A stretch of DNA of 38,812 nt from Planctomycetota bacterium (GTDB lineage: Bacteria > Planctomycetota > UBA11346). Positions 1-9,600 of the stretch are shown one piece after another (the first letter of the stretch is position 1; every line of letters begins with the position of its first letter). Made by a program: the position numbers and the translations under genes. Under the pieces are notes generated by a model that was not told the DNA's origin, searched no databases, and was given only the letters and a program-made list of their open reading frames with translations. The stretch spans positions 1-38,812 of the forward strand of contig JALHRW010000025.1 of NCBI GenBank assembly GCA_022841245.1, in the 5' to 3' direction.

Positions 1-2387
1 GCCGAACAGGACAGGGCGGTGCTGGTGCCGCTGACCGAGGCGGGTGCAGCGCTGGCCGAGGCGACCACGGGGACGGCGTTGGCCACCGCGCTCACGGTCA
101 GGACGAAGCTGTCGCTGGCGGTCAGGCTGCCGTCACTGGCAGTCACTGTGATGGTGGTGGCGGCGACATCGCCGGCGGCCGGCGTGCCGCTGAAGGTGCG
201 GGTGCTGGTGTTGAAGGCCAGCCAGCCCAGGGCTTCGTTCGAGGTCCACGTCAGAGTCGTGCCCTCGGCGTCGGTGAAGGTGCCCAGCGGGACGACGTAG
301 CTGAAGGGCACCGCCACCGTGGCCGACTGGTTGGGGATCGCCACCGCCAGCTCCGGCGCATCGTTCACCGCCGTGATCGTCACCGTCACGGTGATGGTGT
401 CGGCGCCACCGCGCCCGTCCACGACCTGCACCACGAAGCTGTCCGCGCCGTTGGCGTTCGCCGTCGGGGTGTAGCTCACCGACTTCGTCGCGCCGGTGCC
501 GGAGACCGCCGCGACGCCCTTGCCGGCCGGGGTCAGGATCGACCAGGTCAGGGTGTCGCCGTTGGCGTCGGTGGCATTCAGGGTCTTCGCTCCGGCCGTG
601 TCCTCGTTCACCGTCAAGGTCGTGCTCGTGCCCTCGGTGATCACCGGGGCGACGTTGGCAGCCGACACGGTCAGGACGAAGCTGCCGCTGGCGGTCAGGC
701 TGCCGTCGCTGGCGGTCACTGCGATGGTGGTGGCGGCGACATCACCGGCGGCCGGCGTGCCGCTGAAGGTGCGGGTGGAGGCGTTGAAACCCAGCCAGCC
801 CAGGGCCTCGTTCGACGACCAGGTCAGGGTCGTGCCCTCGGCGTCGGTGAAGGTGCCCAGCGGGACGACGTAGCTGAAAGCCACGCCCTCGGTGGCCGAC
901 TGGTTGGGGATCGCCGCCGCCAGCACCGGCGCATCGTTCACCGCCGTGATCGTCACCGCTATGGTGATGGTGTCGGTTCCGCCATTGCCGTCTGCGACCT
1001 GCACCACGAAGCTGTCCGCGCCGTTGGCGTTCGCCGTCGGGGTGTAGCTCACCGACTTCGTCGCGCCGGTGCCGGAGACCGCCGCGACGCCCTTGCCGGC
1101 CGGGGTCAGGATCGACCAGGTCAGGGTGTCGCCGTTGGCGTCGGTGGCATTCAGGGTCTTGGTTCCGGCCGTGTCCTCGTTCACGGTCAGCGTCGTGCTT
1201 GCGCCTTCGCTGATCACCGGTGCGATGTTGGCCGCGACGTATTCGTAGGCGCCGATGTCCGGTGCCGCGCCGCTGGTCGTGCGCGTCTGCGAACTCTTCG
1301 GATGGACGTACTGGCTGGTCGGCAGCAGGGCCTGGCCGTCAGCGCTGCCCGGATCAGCCGCCGCGTCGATCGCGGCGGCCCCGCCAGCCAGACGGTAATC
1401 AAAGCCGGCGCGATTGATCAGGGGACTGGTTGAGGTGACCAGATTGCGCAGGTTGCTCGTGGCCGTGCCGCTGATCGGGGTGCCCTGACCGAGGAAGATG
1501 TTATTCTCGATCCGCGCCACGGTGGTGGTGGCGGCGAATTTGAGGAAGCTCGTTCCGCCAGTGCCAGTGTAGTCGTTGACGATGGTGTTGTTGAACACGT
1601 AGAGGCGTTGGCTTCCGGTATTCACCCCCTCCTCGGCATAGTTGACGATCACGCTGCGGTTGCTGGACGACGGACCCTGCTGGATGAGGTTGCCGATCAG
1701 GAAGGTGAGCCCGCCGTTTGGCAGGTCGATCACGTAACTCGAGGTCCCCGCTGCCTCGTCCATGATGCGGTTGCCGATGATGGTGTTGGCCAGCGCCCGG
1801 CTCTTGAGGTTGTGCCCGACCTTGGCGTGGTGGCTGTAGTTGTAGCGGAAGGTCAGCTTGCGGATTCCACCGATGTACAGGTTGTGGGATTGACCGTCGC
1901 CGGCCCCGTTGTAGGCGAATTCGCTGTTCTCGATGAGGATGTCGCTGCTGGCGTTGGCTCCGCAGAGGATGCCGTTCTGATTGTCATGGAAATAACAGGC
2001 GGTGATGGTGAGGCCGGTGCCCTCGGCACGGATGCCGGCGGCATTCTGGCCCAGGCTGCTGGGGATGGCCGCGCCCGAAAATTCGATGTTCTGGACCGTG
2101 ATGTCGTTGCCTGACAGCACCCAGATGGCCTTGCCGCCGGCCACCACGTTGTATCCGACCGACAGGTGGGCCATGCCACCGACGCCGCGCAAGATCAGAT
2201 TGTTCTTGGTCCAGGTGCAGACGTCATTGGTGTAGGTGCCAGCATCGATGCTGATGGTGTCGCCATGGTTGGCGGCAGCGGCGGCCAGGCTCGGCTTGGC
2301 GTACATCTTGCCGGAGCCGACGGTGAGTTCAGCGGCGCCAACAGCGAGTACGAGGAAACCGAGGCAGACGACGCGCAGCACGGTCAT
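1..2387 (-). CDS. Secreted right-handed beta-helix protein with cadherin/Ig-like repeat array (C-terminus off window)
   Basis: Open in one frame from the ATG at 2387 to the left edge (795 complete codons), so the C-terminus is missing. Residues 1-19 (MTVLRVVCLGFLVLAVGAA) look like a signal peptide. Residues 20 to about 384 form a right-handed parallel beta-helix of the kind found in polysaccharide lyases and carbohydrate-binding proteins; conserved stretches include FHDNQNGI, YSHHAKVGHNLK, and the terminal DIGAYEY. From about 388 onward come two copies of a 191-residue module (a VNEDTAGTKTLNATDANGD cadherin/VCBS-like unit plus an IPNQSATEG putative-Ig unit), then the start of a PKD-like domain at the edge. 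The beta-helix is, by eye, about two-thirds identical to that of the neighbour at 2498-4123. Likely exported and cell-surface or secreted; substrate unknown. No catalytic residues can be assigned with confidence. Confidence 0.85.
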   Translation of the reverse strand, partial: MTVLRVVCLGFLVLAVGAAELTVGSGKMYAKPSLAAAAANHGDTISIDAGTYTNDVCTWTKNNLILRGVGGMAHLSVGYNVVAGGKAIWVLSGNDITVQNIEFSGAAIPSSLGQNAAGIRAEGTGLTITACYFHDNQNGILCGANASSDILIENSEFAYNGAGDGQSHNLYIGGIRKLTFRYNYSHHAKVGHNLKSRALANTIIGNRIMDEAAGTSSYVIDLPNGGLTFLIGNLIQQGPSSSNRSVIVNYAEEGVNTGSQRLYVFNNTIVNDYTGTGGTSFLKFAATTTVARIENNIFLGQGTPISGTATSNLRNLVTSTSPLINRAGFDYRLAGGAAAIDAAADPGSADGQALLPTSQYVHPKSSQTRTTSGAAPDIGAYEYVAANIAPVISEGASTTLTVNEDTAGTKTLNATDANGDTLTWSILTPAGKGVAAVSGTGATKSVSYTPTANANGADSFVVQVADGNGGTDTITIAVTITAVNDAPVLAAAIPNQSATEGVAFSYVVPLGTFTDAEGTTLTWSSNEALGWLGFNASTRTFSGTPAAGDVAATTIAVTASDGSLTASGSFVLTVSAANVAPVITEGTSTTLTVNEDTAGAKTLNATDANGDTLTWSILTPAGKGVAAVSGTGATKSVSYTPTANANGADSFVVQVVDGRGGADTITVTVTITAVNDAPELAVAIPNQSATVAVPFSYVVPLGTFTDAEGTTLTWTSNEALGWLAFNTSTRTFSGTPAAGDVAATTITVTASDGSLTASDSFVLTVSAVANAVPVVASASAAPASVSGTSTALSCS
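95..1240 (-). repeat. Tandem 573-bp coding repeat, two copies
   Basis: Two head-to-tail copies of about 573 bp (191 codons) lie in the C-terminal part of the partial beta-helix gene. The same landmarks recur at a fixed offset: the CGGTCAGGACGAAGCTG string at 95 and 668, and the TCGTTCACCGCCGTGATCG string at 361 and 934. Each unit encodes one cadherin/VCBS-like and one putative-Ig domain. The copies are close at DNA level, so the duplication is recent or kept alike by recombination. The array may continue beyond the left edge. Confidence 0.85.
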
Positions 2388-2465
2388 GGAGCACCTCGAT
2401 CAGTTCTCCCGCTCGCCCGACTGCGTTACCGCCATTCCGGCCGCTCCGGCCCGTGGCCGGCCAAA

Positions 2466-2478
2466 GGTGTCACACACC
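2466..2478 (-). promoter_or_regulatory. Imperfect dyad GGTGTC-A-CACACC upstream of beta-helix gene 1
   Basis: A 13-bp dyad with one mismatched pair lies about 80-90 bp upstream of the start codon at 2387. On the coding strand it is followed by a TGGCnGnCCACGG stretch also found after the matching site at 4192-4204. The shared element is either an operator or part of the promoter recognised by the adjacent sigma factor. No clean sigma-70 promoter is visible here. Confidence 0.5.
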
Positions 2479-2497
2479 CCGCACCCGGCGACGAGGC

Positions 2498-4123
2498 CTA
2501 TTTCACCGACGGGACGAAAGCCGCCTCGACCGCGGCGGCCTGCTCGCCGGCCCGCATCAGGTGATCACGGGCGGTCGATTCCTGCCCGATGGCGAGCAGG
2601 AAGAATGCCGCCAAGGCGTTGAGCTGCGGGTCGTTGCGCCGTGCCATGCCGGTGGCGAGGCTGGCACGGTCGCGGTCGGTGAGCGTAGCCCACGCGACGG
2701 TCATCTCGCCGGTCCCGGCAAGCGCCACCACCATGACGCCGTCGGCGTGCAGCTCACGCAGGGTCGCCTGGGCATGCAGCGAGACGACCTCGAATTGCGG
2801 TTCGCGCTTGGCTGCGAGTTCGCGCTCGACGGCGCCGCGCAGGCGCGCGATCCATACGTCCTTCTGCTTGGCGTCTGCGAGCTGCGGCGGCGGCTTGGGT
2901 TCAGCCTTGGGTTCCGGCGGCTTGTCCACCGCGACCTGGGCCGCCTCGCCTCCCTTCTTCTTTTTGGCCTTGGCCGTGACGCCGAACTCGTAGGCGCCGA
3001 TATCTGGTGCGGCGCCCACCACCATGCGCGTCTCCATGTCCTTGGGATGGACGTACTGGCCGATCGGCAGGAGCGCTTGGCCGTCGGCGGTGCCCGGGTC
3101 GATGCCAGCGTCGATCGCCGATGCGCCTGGAACCAGACGGTAGTCATAGGCAGCCCGGTTGACCAGCTGGCTGGGAGAAGCGCAGAGGTTGCGCAGTTTG
3201 CTGGTGGCCGGCCCGTTGATCGGCGTGCCCGGACCGATGAACAGGTTGTTCTCGACCCGTGCCACGGTGGTCCCGGCAGCGATGTTGAGGAAGACGCCGG
3301 CCTGGGGATGGTCGTTGACACAGGTGTTGTTGATGACGTACAGACGCTGGATCGGGTTCCTGCCGTTGGGCTCCTCGCCATAGTTGATCACCACGCTACG
3401 GTTGCTGCTCGCCGGCCCCTGCTGGATGATGTTGCCCAGGAGGAAGGTCAATCCGCCGTTGGGTATGTCGACCACGTAGCTGGAGGTGCCGGTGGCCTCA
3501 TCCATGAAGCGGTTGCCGATGATGTGGTTGGCCAGGGCCCGCGTCTTGATGTTGTGTCCCACCTTGGCGTGATGGCTGTAGTTCCAGCGGAAGGTCAGGC
3601 TGCGGATGTGGTTGATGTAGAGGTTGTGGGTCTGGCCGTCGCCGGCGCCGTTGCTGGCGAACTCGCAGCGCTCGATGAGCACGTCGTTGAGCGGATCGCT
3701 GGCGGTGAGGATGCCGTTCTGGTTGTCGTGGAAGTAGCAGCCGCGCACGGTCGGAGCGGTGCCTTCGATGCGGATGCCGGCGCCGTTGCCGTCTCGGCAG
3801 GCGGCGCCGGAGAACTCGATGCCCTCGATCGTGATGTTGACCCCGCCAACGACCCAGATGGCCTTGCCGTTGGCGACCTTCCCACCCGATTTCATGTGGG
3901 CCAGGCCGCCGACGCTGCGGATGAGGAGATCCTTCTGCGTCCACACGCAGACGTCGCCCTCGTAGATCCCGGCGTCGATGTTGACGATGTCCCCGTTATG
4001 GGCGGAGGCCGCCGCCTGGCTGGGCTTGGTGAAGCGTTTGCCCGGACCGACGGACAGTTCTGCCGCGCCGGCGATGGTGGCGGTGGCGATGAGGACGAAC
4101 ACGGCGAGCCGGAACGGGGTCAT
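2498..4123 (-). CDS. Secreted right-handed beta-helix protein with unique C-terminal domain
   Basis: 541 residues. Residues 1-21 (MTPFRLAVFVLIATATIAGAA) look like a signal peptide; about 22-378 is a right-handed beta-helix closely matching the gene to its left (FHDNQNGI, YSHHAKVGHNIK, a GTSSYVVDIPNGGLTFL stretch, terminal DIGAYEF). Instead of cadherin repeats it has a Lys/Pro-rich linker (AKAKKKKGG onward) and a predicted alpha/beta C-terminal domain of about 130 residues (about 410-541, with VAWATLTDRDRASLA and a helical AFFLLAIGQESTARDHLMRAGEQ stretch split across its end). I do not recognise that domain by name, though similar W-x-x-L-x-x-x-D-R tails occur on extracytoplasmic PVC proteins (memory, not checked). 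It is divergent from the sigma factor at 4269, with a dyad at 4192-4204 between them. Confidence 0.88.
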   Translation of the reverse strand: MTPFRLAVFVLIATATIAGAAELSVGPGKRFTKPSQAAASAHNGDIVNIDAGIYEGDVCVWTQKDLLIRSVGGLAHMKSGGKVANGKAIWVVGGVNITIEGIEFSGAACRDGNGAGIRIEGTAPTVRGCYFHDNQNGILTASDPLNDVLIERCEFASNGAGDGQTHNLYINHIRSLTFRWNYSHHAKVGHNIKTRALANHIIGNRFMDEATGTSSYVVDIPNGGLTFLLGNIIQQGPASSNRSVVINYGEEPNGRNPIQRLYVINNTCVNDHPQAGVFLNIAAGTTVARVENNLFIGPGTPINGPATSKLRNLCASPSQLVNRAAYDYRLVPGASAIDAGIDPGTADGQALLPIGQYVHPKDMETRMVVGAAPDIGAYEFGVTAKAKKKKGGEAAQVAVDKPPEPKAEPKPPPQLADAKQKDVWIARLRGAVERELAAKREPQFEVVSLHAQATLRELHADGVMVVALAGTGEMTVAWATLTDRDRASLATGMARRNDPQLNALAAFFLLAIGQESTARDHLMRAGEQAAAVEAAFVPSVK

Positions 4124-4191
4124 GCAATGCAGCTAACTCTCCAGTCGAGGTGCCATTGTTACCGGGTTTTCGACATCCGTGGTCCGCCACT

Positions 4192-4204
4192 GGTGTGACA
4201 CACC
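4192..4204 (-). promoter_or_regulatory. Perfect dyad GGTGTG-A-CACACC between beta-helix gene 2 and the sigma factor
   Basis: A perfect 13-bp dyad (6+1+6) lies about 70-80 bp upstream of the start codon at 4123 and about 65 bp upstream of the sigma-factor start at 4269. The coding-strand sequence after it resembles that after the 2466-2478 site. The shared position upstream of two paralogous genes suggests common control, possibly by the sigma/FecR pair next door. Whether it is an operator or a promoter element cannot be decided from sequence. Confidence 0.55.
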
Positions 4205-4268
4205 CAGCCCCTCCGGCCAGTCGGACGGTGACATTGCGCCATGGCCGGGAGAGCTCTGATGGACAGCC

Positions 4269-4793
4269 ATGGACCTTGACGACCACGAGCGCTTCACCCG
4301 CTGCTGGACCCATGCCCAGGGCGCCATTGCCGGCTACGTCAGCGCGGTGATCGGTGATCCGAACATCGCTGATGACGTGCTTCAGGACGTCGCCGTGGCG
4401 CTGCTGCGGAAATTCCCTGAGTACGACCAGGGCCGGCCGTTCATCGCCTGGGCGATGGGTATCGCCAAGATGCAGATCCTCACCAGCCGGCGTGATCGCG
4501 CCCGCGCCAGCGCCCGGCTGTGCGATGCCGCGGTCGAGACCTTGGCCGCCGATTGGGAGGAGCTGCTGCCGGAAACCGACGCGCGCAGCCGTGCCCTCGC
4601 CAACTGCGTCGAGCGACTGGACCGGCGCGGACGCGAGCTGGTCGTGCTGCGTTACCGCGAGGCGCTCGATCCGCAGACCATCTCCGAGCGGCTGCACTGC
4701 AGCTGCGGCGCGGTGCGTACCGCCCTGACCCGTCTGCGTAGCGCCCTGCACGACTGCATCGACCGGCGTCTGGCCCTGGCCGGCGAGGCATGA
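4269..4793 (+). CDS. ECF-type RNA polymerase sigma factor
   Basis: 174 residues. Region 2 covers about residues 15-80 (VIGDPNIADDVLQDVAVALL, then FIAWAMGIAKMQ), and region 4 about 112-165, a helix-turn-helix with LVVLRYREALDPQTISERL and GAVRTALTRLRSAL. This is the minimal sigma2-sigma4 layout of extracytoplasmic-function sigma factors, which direct polymerase to a small regulon. ATG at 4269 is the only good start; an ATG at 4259 is out of frame. A GGGAGAG at about 4250 is a loose ribosome-binding site. The stop overlaps the start of the FecR-type protein (ATGA at 4790-4793), so the two are co-translated. Targets probably include the adjacent beta-helix genes (inference). Confidence 0.92.
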   Translation: MDLDDHERFTRCWTHAQGAIAGYVSAVIGDPNIADDVLQDVAVALLRKFPEYDQGRPFIAWAMGIAKMQILTSRRDRARASARLCDAAVETLAADWEELLPETDARSRALANCVERLDRRGRELVVLRYREALDPQTISERLHCSCGAVRTALTRLRSALHDCIDRRLALAGEA

Positions 4794-6673
4794 GCGGTGT
4801 CCCTGACATCGATGCCCTGATCGGCGATCACCTCGAAGGGGTGCTCGGCGAAGAGGGGCGGCTCCGCCTGGAGGCCTGGCTGGCCGCGGACTCCGTCCAT
4901 CGTCGGCGCTTCCTGCGTCTGGTGATGGACCATGCCGCCCTGACCCGGCTGGCAAAGACCATGGCGGCCAAGCCGCCGACCCTGCGTACCCGCCGCATCC
5001 TCGCCCGCCGGCCCCGGCCCTGGCTGGCACCGCTCGCCCTTGCCGCGAGCCTGCTCCTCGCCATCGGTGCGTGGTGGTTGTGGTCCGGGTCGAGCAGGCA
5101 GGCCGCGATCGTCGATGCGACGACGGTGGCGATCCAGCCGCCGGCTGCCGACCGGCAGCCGCTGCTGGCGGGCCGTCGGCTGGCCGCGGGGACGCGCTTC
5201 ACCACCGATGACGCAGCCCTGCTGCGCTGGGACGATGGCAGCGAGATCCGCCTGGCGCCCGGCACCGAGGTGGAGATCGGAAGCGGGCTCGGCCTGCGCC
5301 TGCTGCGCGGTCGCCTCGATGCCGTCATCGCGACGCAGCCGGCGGAGCAGCCGGCGCGCTTTGCCACCAACGAGGCCTTGGTCACGGTGGTGGGCACATC
5401 CCTGGCGGTCGCGGCCGGTGCAGGCGAGTCGTCGACCGAAGTCCGCAAAGGCAGTGTGCGCGTGCGCCGCATTGCCGACGGCTCCGAGGTCATGGTCAAC
5501 GCCGACGAGTGCGTCGCCATCGCAGCGGGCGTTGATCTGCGCGTGCGTCCGCTCGGCAGTCCGGCTGGCACTGTCCATCAGGTCGCGGCAGGCGCGCGCT
5601 GGCCGGACCTGGCGAAGCTCCAGCCGGGCGACGTCATCGAGTTGGCCGCCGGCACCCACGCCGGGGCTTGGCGGCTGACCGCCTCCGGCACCGCCCTGCG
5701 CCCGATCGTGGTGCGCGGGGCGGGCATGGAGGCCACCGCCCTCGATGCCTCCGGCGCCTCGACCAGCGGCGAACGCAACGGGCCGCGCGCGGTGCTGCAG
5801 GTCGATGGACGGCACGTCGTGGTCTCCGACCTCAGCTTGCGCGGCGCGCGCAACACCGCCGCCAACGCCGCCGGCCTGCGCCTGCTCGGCGGCGCCGATG
5901 CCATCACATTGCGGGGCTGCCGCATCGATGGCTGCGACATCGGCGTATTCGCCGATTCCGGCCCCGGCGATCTCCTGGTCGAAGACTGCGTCATTGTCGG
6001 CAACGGCATGGCCTCGCCGGTACGCACCACGCACAACCTCAAGCTGGCCAACCGCAGCTCGACCGTGCGCGGCTGCCGCATCGGCGATGCGCGCTTCGGC
6101 GTCAACGTCGAGCTGCACGACGGCCATCATCGTCTGATCGGCAACCGCATCTCCGGTGGTGGGGAGGGCGAGATCGGGCTTGAGCTGACCGGCGGGATCG
6201 CGAGCCGGCTTGAGCTGGTCGGCAACCTGGTAGTAGGACGGACGCGTGCGGCAGCCAGCAACCATGACCGCTTCATCCACGCCAAGCGGCCTCCGGGTGC
6301 AGTCGGTTCGGTCCAGCTGACGGTGCACGCCTGCACCCTGGCCGGCACACCGCTCAACTGGATGATCGACGCGCCCGGCTGCGACGTCGTGCTCTCCTCG
6401 AGCATTGTCGTCGGCAGCACCAGGCTCGCCACCCCGGGCACCCGGCTCGGCGGCCAGAGCAACTGCCTGCCGGCCGGCGTCGATGACGCTGGACTGACTG
6501 GAACGGTGCACGGTGATCCGGGCTTCGCCGATCCGGCCGCCGGGGACTACCGGCTGCTGCCCAGCTCGCCGTGCCGTGGTGCCGCCCTGCCGCGTCCTCC
6601 GGCGATCGAACCACCCGGCATCAGCACGCCAGCACGCCAGCGCGCCAGCGACGCGAACATCGGCGCCTACTGA
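4790..6673 (+). CDS. FecR-type membrane anti-sigma/regulator fused to an extracytoplasmic beta-helix
   Basis: 627 residues, overlapping the sigma-factor stop by 4 bp. Residues 1-75 are cytoplasmic and helical, as expected for sigma binding; 79-97 (LAPLALAASLLLAIGAWWL) is a single membrane helix; about 125-250 is a FecR domain (LRWDDGSEIRLAPGTEVEI, then VTVVGTSLAVAAG and VRKGSVRVRRIADG). From about 262 to 627 is a right-handed beta-helix with PGDVIELAAGTHAG, THNLKLANRSSTVRGCRIG, GDPGFADPAAGDYRLLPSSP and a terminal NIGAY. Its HNLK region, DYRL and terminal GAY align with the two secreted proteins to the left. FecR-family proteins relay an outer signal to an ECF sigma factor. Here the likely sensor part has the same fold as the putative target proteins, suggesting recognition of the same ligand (inference). 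Convergent with the next gene, 9 bp apart. Confidence 0.9.
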   Translation: MSGVPDIDALIGDHLEGVLGEEGRLRLEAWLAADSVHRRRFLRLVMDHAALTRLAKTMAAKPPTLRTRRILARRPRPWLAPLALAASLLLAIGAWWLWSGSSRQAAIVDATTVAIQPPAADRQPLLAGRRLAAGTRFTTDDAALLRWDDGSEIRLAPGTEVEIGSGLGLRLLRGRLDAVIATQPAEQPARFATNEALVTVVGTSLAVAAGAGESSTEVRKGSVRVRRIADGSEVMVNADECVAIAAGVDLRVRPLGSPAGTVHQVAAGARWPDLAKLQPGDVIELAAGTHAGAWRLTASGTALRPIVVRGAGMEATALDASGASTSGERNGPRAVLQVDGRHVVVSDLSLRGARNTAANAAGLRLLGGADAITLRGCRIDGCDIGVFADSGPGDLLVEDCVIVGNGMASPVRTTHNLKLANRSSTVRGCRIGDARFGVNVELHDGHHRLIGNRISGGGEGEIGLELTGGIASRLELVGNLVVGRTRAAASNHDRFIHAKRPPGAVGSVQLTVHACTLAGTPLNWMIDAPGCDVVLSSSIVVGSTRLATPGTRLGGQSNCLPAGVDDAGLTGTVHGDPGFADPAAGDYRLLPSSPCRGAALPRPPAIEPPGISTPARQRASDANIGAY

Positions 6674-6682
6674 ACGTCCGGG

Positions 6683-9600
6683 TCAGCGCTTGGCCGTCGG
6701 CGCCGTGCCCATCACTGCCGAGCCGAAGACGACGCTGGTGGATAGCAGGGCCTCGCGGGCGCCATTGGCCCGGGCCTGGTCGGTGTAGACGATGCTGACG
6801 CGCTCGCCTTCGTAGACGCTGAGCACCGCCGGCACCGGCTGGTCGAGCGCCAGCGCGGTGCTCACGGCTCCTTCGAAGACGCCGGTGCTGCCGCCCGTCT
6901 CTTCGAGTACGGCGATCTGCTGCCCGCCATGGGCCTTGATCGTGACCATGACCTTGTCGCGAGCGGTCGGATCGAGATCCATGTCGGAGTCGCCGACCCG
7001 CAGGCGCAGCGGCTCGCCCACCGCGAGAACGGTCTTGGCCCGATCGCCATCGCCGCAGAGCACTTCGACTGCGCCGTCCGAACCGGCCAGCAGCAGATCG
7101 CCCCAGGTGTCGGGCTGCAGCGAGGTCGAGACCTTGTCGCCGGCCGACCAGTACCAGTCGGTGCCGCCCATGGTGTTGACGTAGATGTTGAAGCCGAGGA
7201 TGCGTCCAGCGGCGAGATCGGCGTTGTTGATCAGGGCTGGCGGGATGCGCGCCTCCAGCACCCAGCCCTCGGCGGTCTGCGTCGCCCAGCGCTCGAGCTG
7301 CTCGGCGCGCAAGCCGACATTGCGGAAACCGCTCTTCTTGCCCAGGCTCACCGCCTCGCCGCCAGTGAGCGTGGGATCCGATGCCGATCCTGCCGGCCAC
7401 AGCCAGAACTGCTGGCCGATGTGCCGGGTGCGATACTTCTCCTTGCTGTTGAAGGCGTCCATCCACAGCTCAAGCGAATCGGATTCCCAGAAATTGCCCG
7501 GCTCGGCCTTGTCGATCCGGCGGTTGGGGTCGGTGATGCGGCAGTAGATGAACACGCCGGCGTTGGACCAGGCCAGCTTCATCACCTGCTTGGAGCGGTC
7601 GCGGCCGTGTTCGGGCTTGAGCTCGATCGCCGGCAGCGCATCCCACTTCTCCAGCTTGCCGTCGATGCGGAAGCTGGCCGTGCAGTACGGCAGCGTGGCG
7701 AAGGCCAGTGTCTTGAATGTCGGGACGTAGGCCTGGTCGTTGGCCAGGGCGGGCTTGCCCTCGCCGACCGCACTGCCGACCACCCTGGCCGGCCGATCGC
7801 CCTCGGGTCCGGTCGCTTGCGCCACGGCGCCGTGGGCGCCCTGTCGGGTCCAGCGTTCGCCCTGCACCCCGTCGCGGCCGGCGATCTGGCCGGTGATCTC
7901 CTGGTAGGCGGCCTCGTCGCGCACGGCGCCGCGACCCTTGCCGCGGGCGAGGGTGGCCTCGCGCAGGGCGCTGACATTGGCGGCGAAGGCGGGATTGGAG
8001 CTGATCCGTCCGTTGCCGGCGCTGCGCGCCAAGGCGCCGACGCTGTCGCGCAATTCGCTCAGGGCGGCGCGGTCGGCAGCCTGCGCTGCGGCGTCGGCAG
8101 CGGGCGTTCCAGCGCTCTGCTTGCTGGTGGAATCGCTCATGGCCCGGGTCGCCTTGTCGACCAGCGCGGCGTCGCGGCTGGCGTTGGCGGCCACTTCGCC
8201 GACGCGCTTGGTGGCGTTCTCCCCCATGCTGGCGAGCCCTTCGGCCAGCGCCTTGTCGAGCAGGCTGTCGCCAGGCGATGGCTTGGCGGCGCCCTCGGTC
8301 CCGGCGGATGCGGCTGGCAGGTCGCTGAACCTGGCGTCGACCGCGGCGTCGCCGGCCTTGGCCATGGCGGGTACCGCCTTGGCGAGGCGCTCCTGCACCT
8401 CCTTGCCGACCTGGGCGACCAGGGCGTCGTCGCCCATGCCGTTGGCATCGAGCTGCTTCTTGAACCCCTCCTGCAGCTTGCCGGCCAGCCGCGGCAGCGT
8501 GGTCGTGGCGAGTTCGTCGCCGAGCGCGCGTTCGACCTGGGCGCTCAGGTCCGCCTCGACGGCGGCGCGGATCGCGGTGCTGGCCACTGCGGTGCGATCC
8601 GCTTGGCCGGCCACCGCCTCGATCGCCGACTTGGTGGCGGCCTGGGCTGCGCTGGTGGCGGCCTTGGCCTCTGCCACCGCGGTGGCGGCGTCGGGGCTCC
8701 GCTCGCGCACAGCGGTGGCGGCCTTGGCGGTGGCCGCACGAGCGTCGGCGATGGCCTTGTCGGAAGCCGCGACCTGCTCCTGCGCCTTGCCGTCGAGGCT
8801 TGCCGCCTTCGCGCCCGCCTCGTCAAGCCGCGATTCGGCCTCCCCGAGTCGAGCGGTCGCCTGCTCCAGCTGCTGAGCGGCGTTGGCAGCCTGCGTCGCT
8901 GACTCGGTCTTGGCCTTGGCCAGCTGGCTCTCCGCCTGGGCGACGGCCTGCGTCGCCGCTTGCGTTGCTGCCTTGTTGGCGGCTTGCGTCGCGGCGGGAA
9001 CCTTGCCGTCGGGGTTGGCTGCCTTCGCCTCGGTTTCCGCGGCCTGCGTCCTGGCCTTGGCTTCGCCGAGGCTGGCGGTCGCCTGCTCCAGCTGCTTGGC
9101 GGCAGCGCTGGCGGTCTGCGCCGCGGTGTCGACCTTGGCTTGCTGCGCCGCGGCCTGGGTGGCGGCGGCATTGGCTGCTGCGAGCTTGGCGGCGGCCTCG
9201 CTGAGCGCGCCCTTGGTCTGATCAGCGGCTCGCTTGGCGTCTTCCCGCTGCTTGGCGATCAGCCGATCCGCTTCCTCGCGCATCTTCTGCGCGACGCGCT
9301 TGCTCAGCTCATCCTTCATCGTCTCGGCCAGTCCCGGGGCGACCTGGCTCTCGACCTGGTCGACGAAGCGGTCGGCCAGTTCGCGGGCGGATTCAGCGGT
9401 GACGACCTCGTCGAGATTCTTGACCATCGCCCGCTGCAGTTCGGCCTCGAGCGTGCGCAGGTCCTGCTCAGGCGTGCTGGCCTTGCCCAGCGCCTCGGCG
9501 AGGTTGGCCGACTCGGCAGCGGTGCGCTTGGCCACCTCTTGCCACAATTCTTCGCGTTTGGCTTCGGAGAGCGCGGAGGCAAGCTTGTCGAACTCCTTGC

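Noticed and set aside
2453-4198. A plus-strand open frame over the second beta-helix gene
   Set aside because: The minus strand has a signal peptide and a beta-helix with a close paralogue next door; the plus frame has no recognisable motif.
6929-8902. A plus-strand Gly/Leu/Ala-rich open frame across the TolA-like gene
   Set aside because: It is the complement of the Ala-rich coiled-coil coding sequence, with no start or ribosome site of its own.
8545-9240. Repetitive GCC/GGC-rich stretch as a DNA repeat or CRISPR-like array
   Set aside because: The pattern has no constant unit or spacer and simply reflects codons of the Ala-rich coiled coil.
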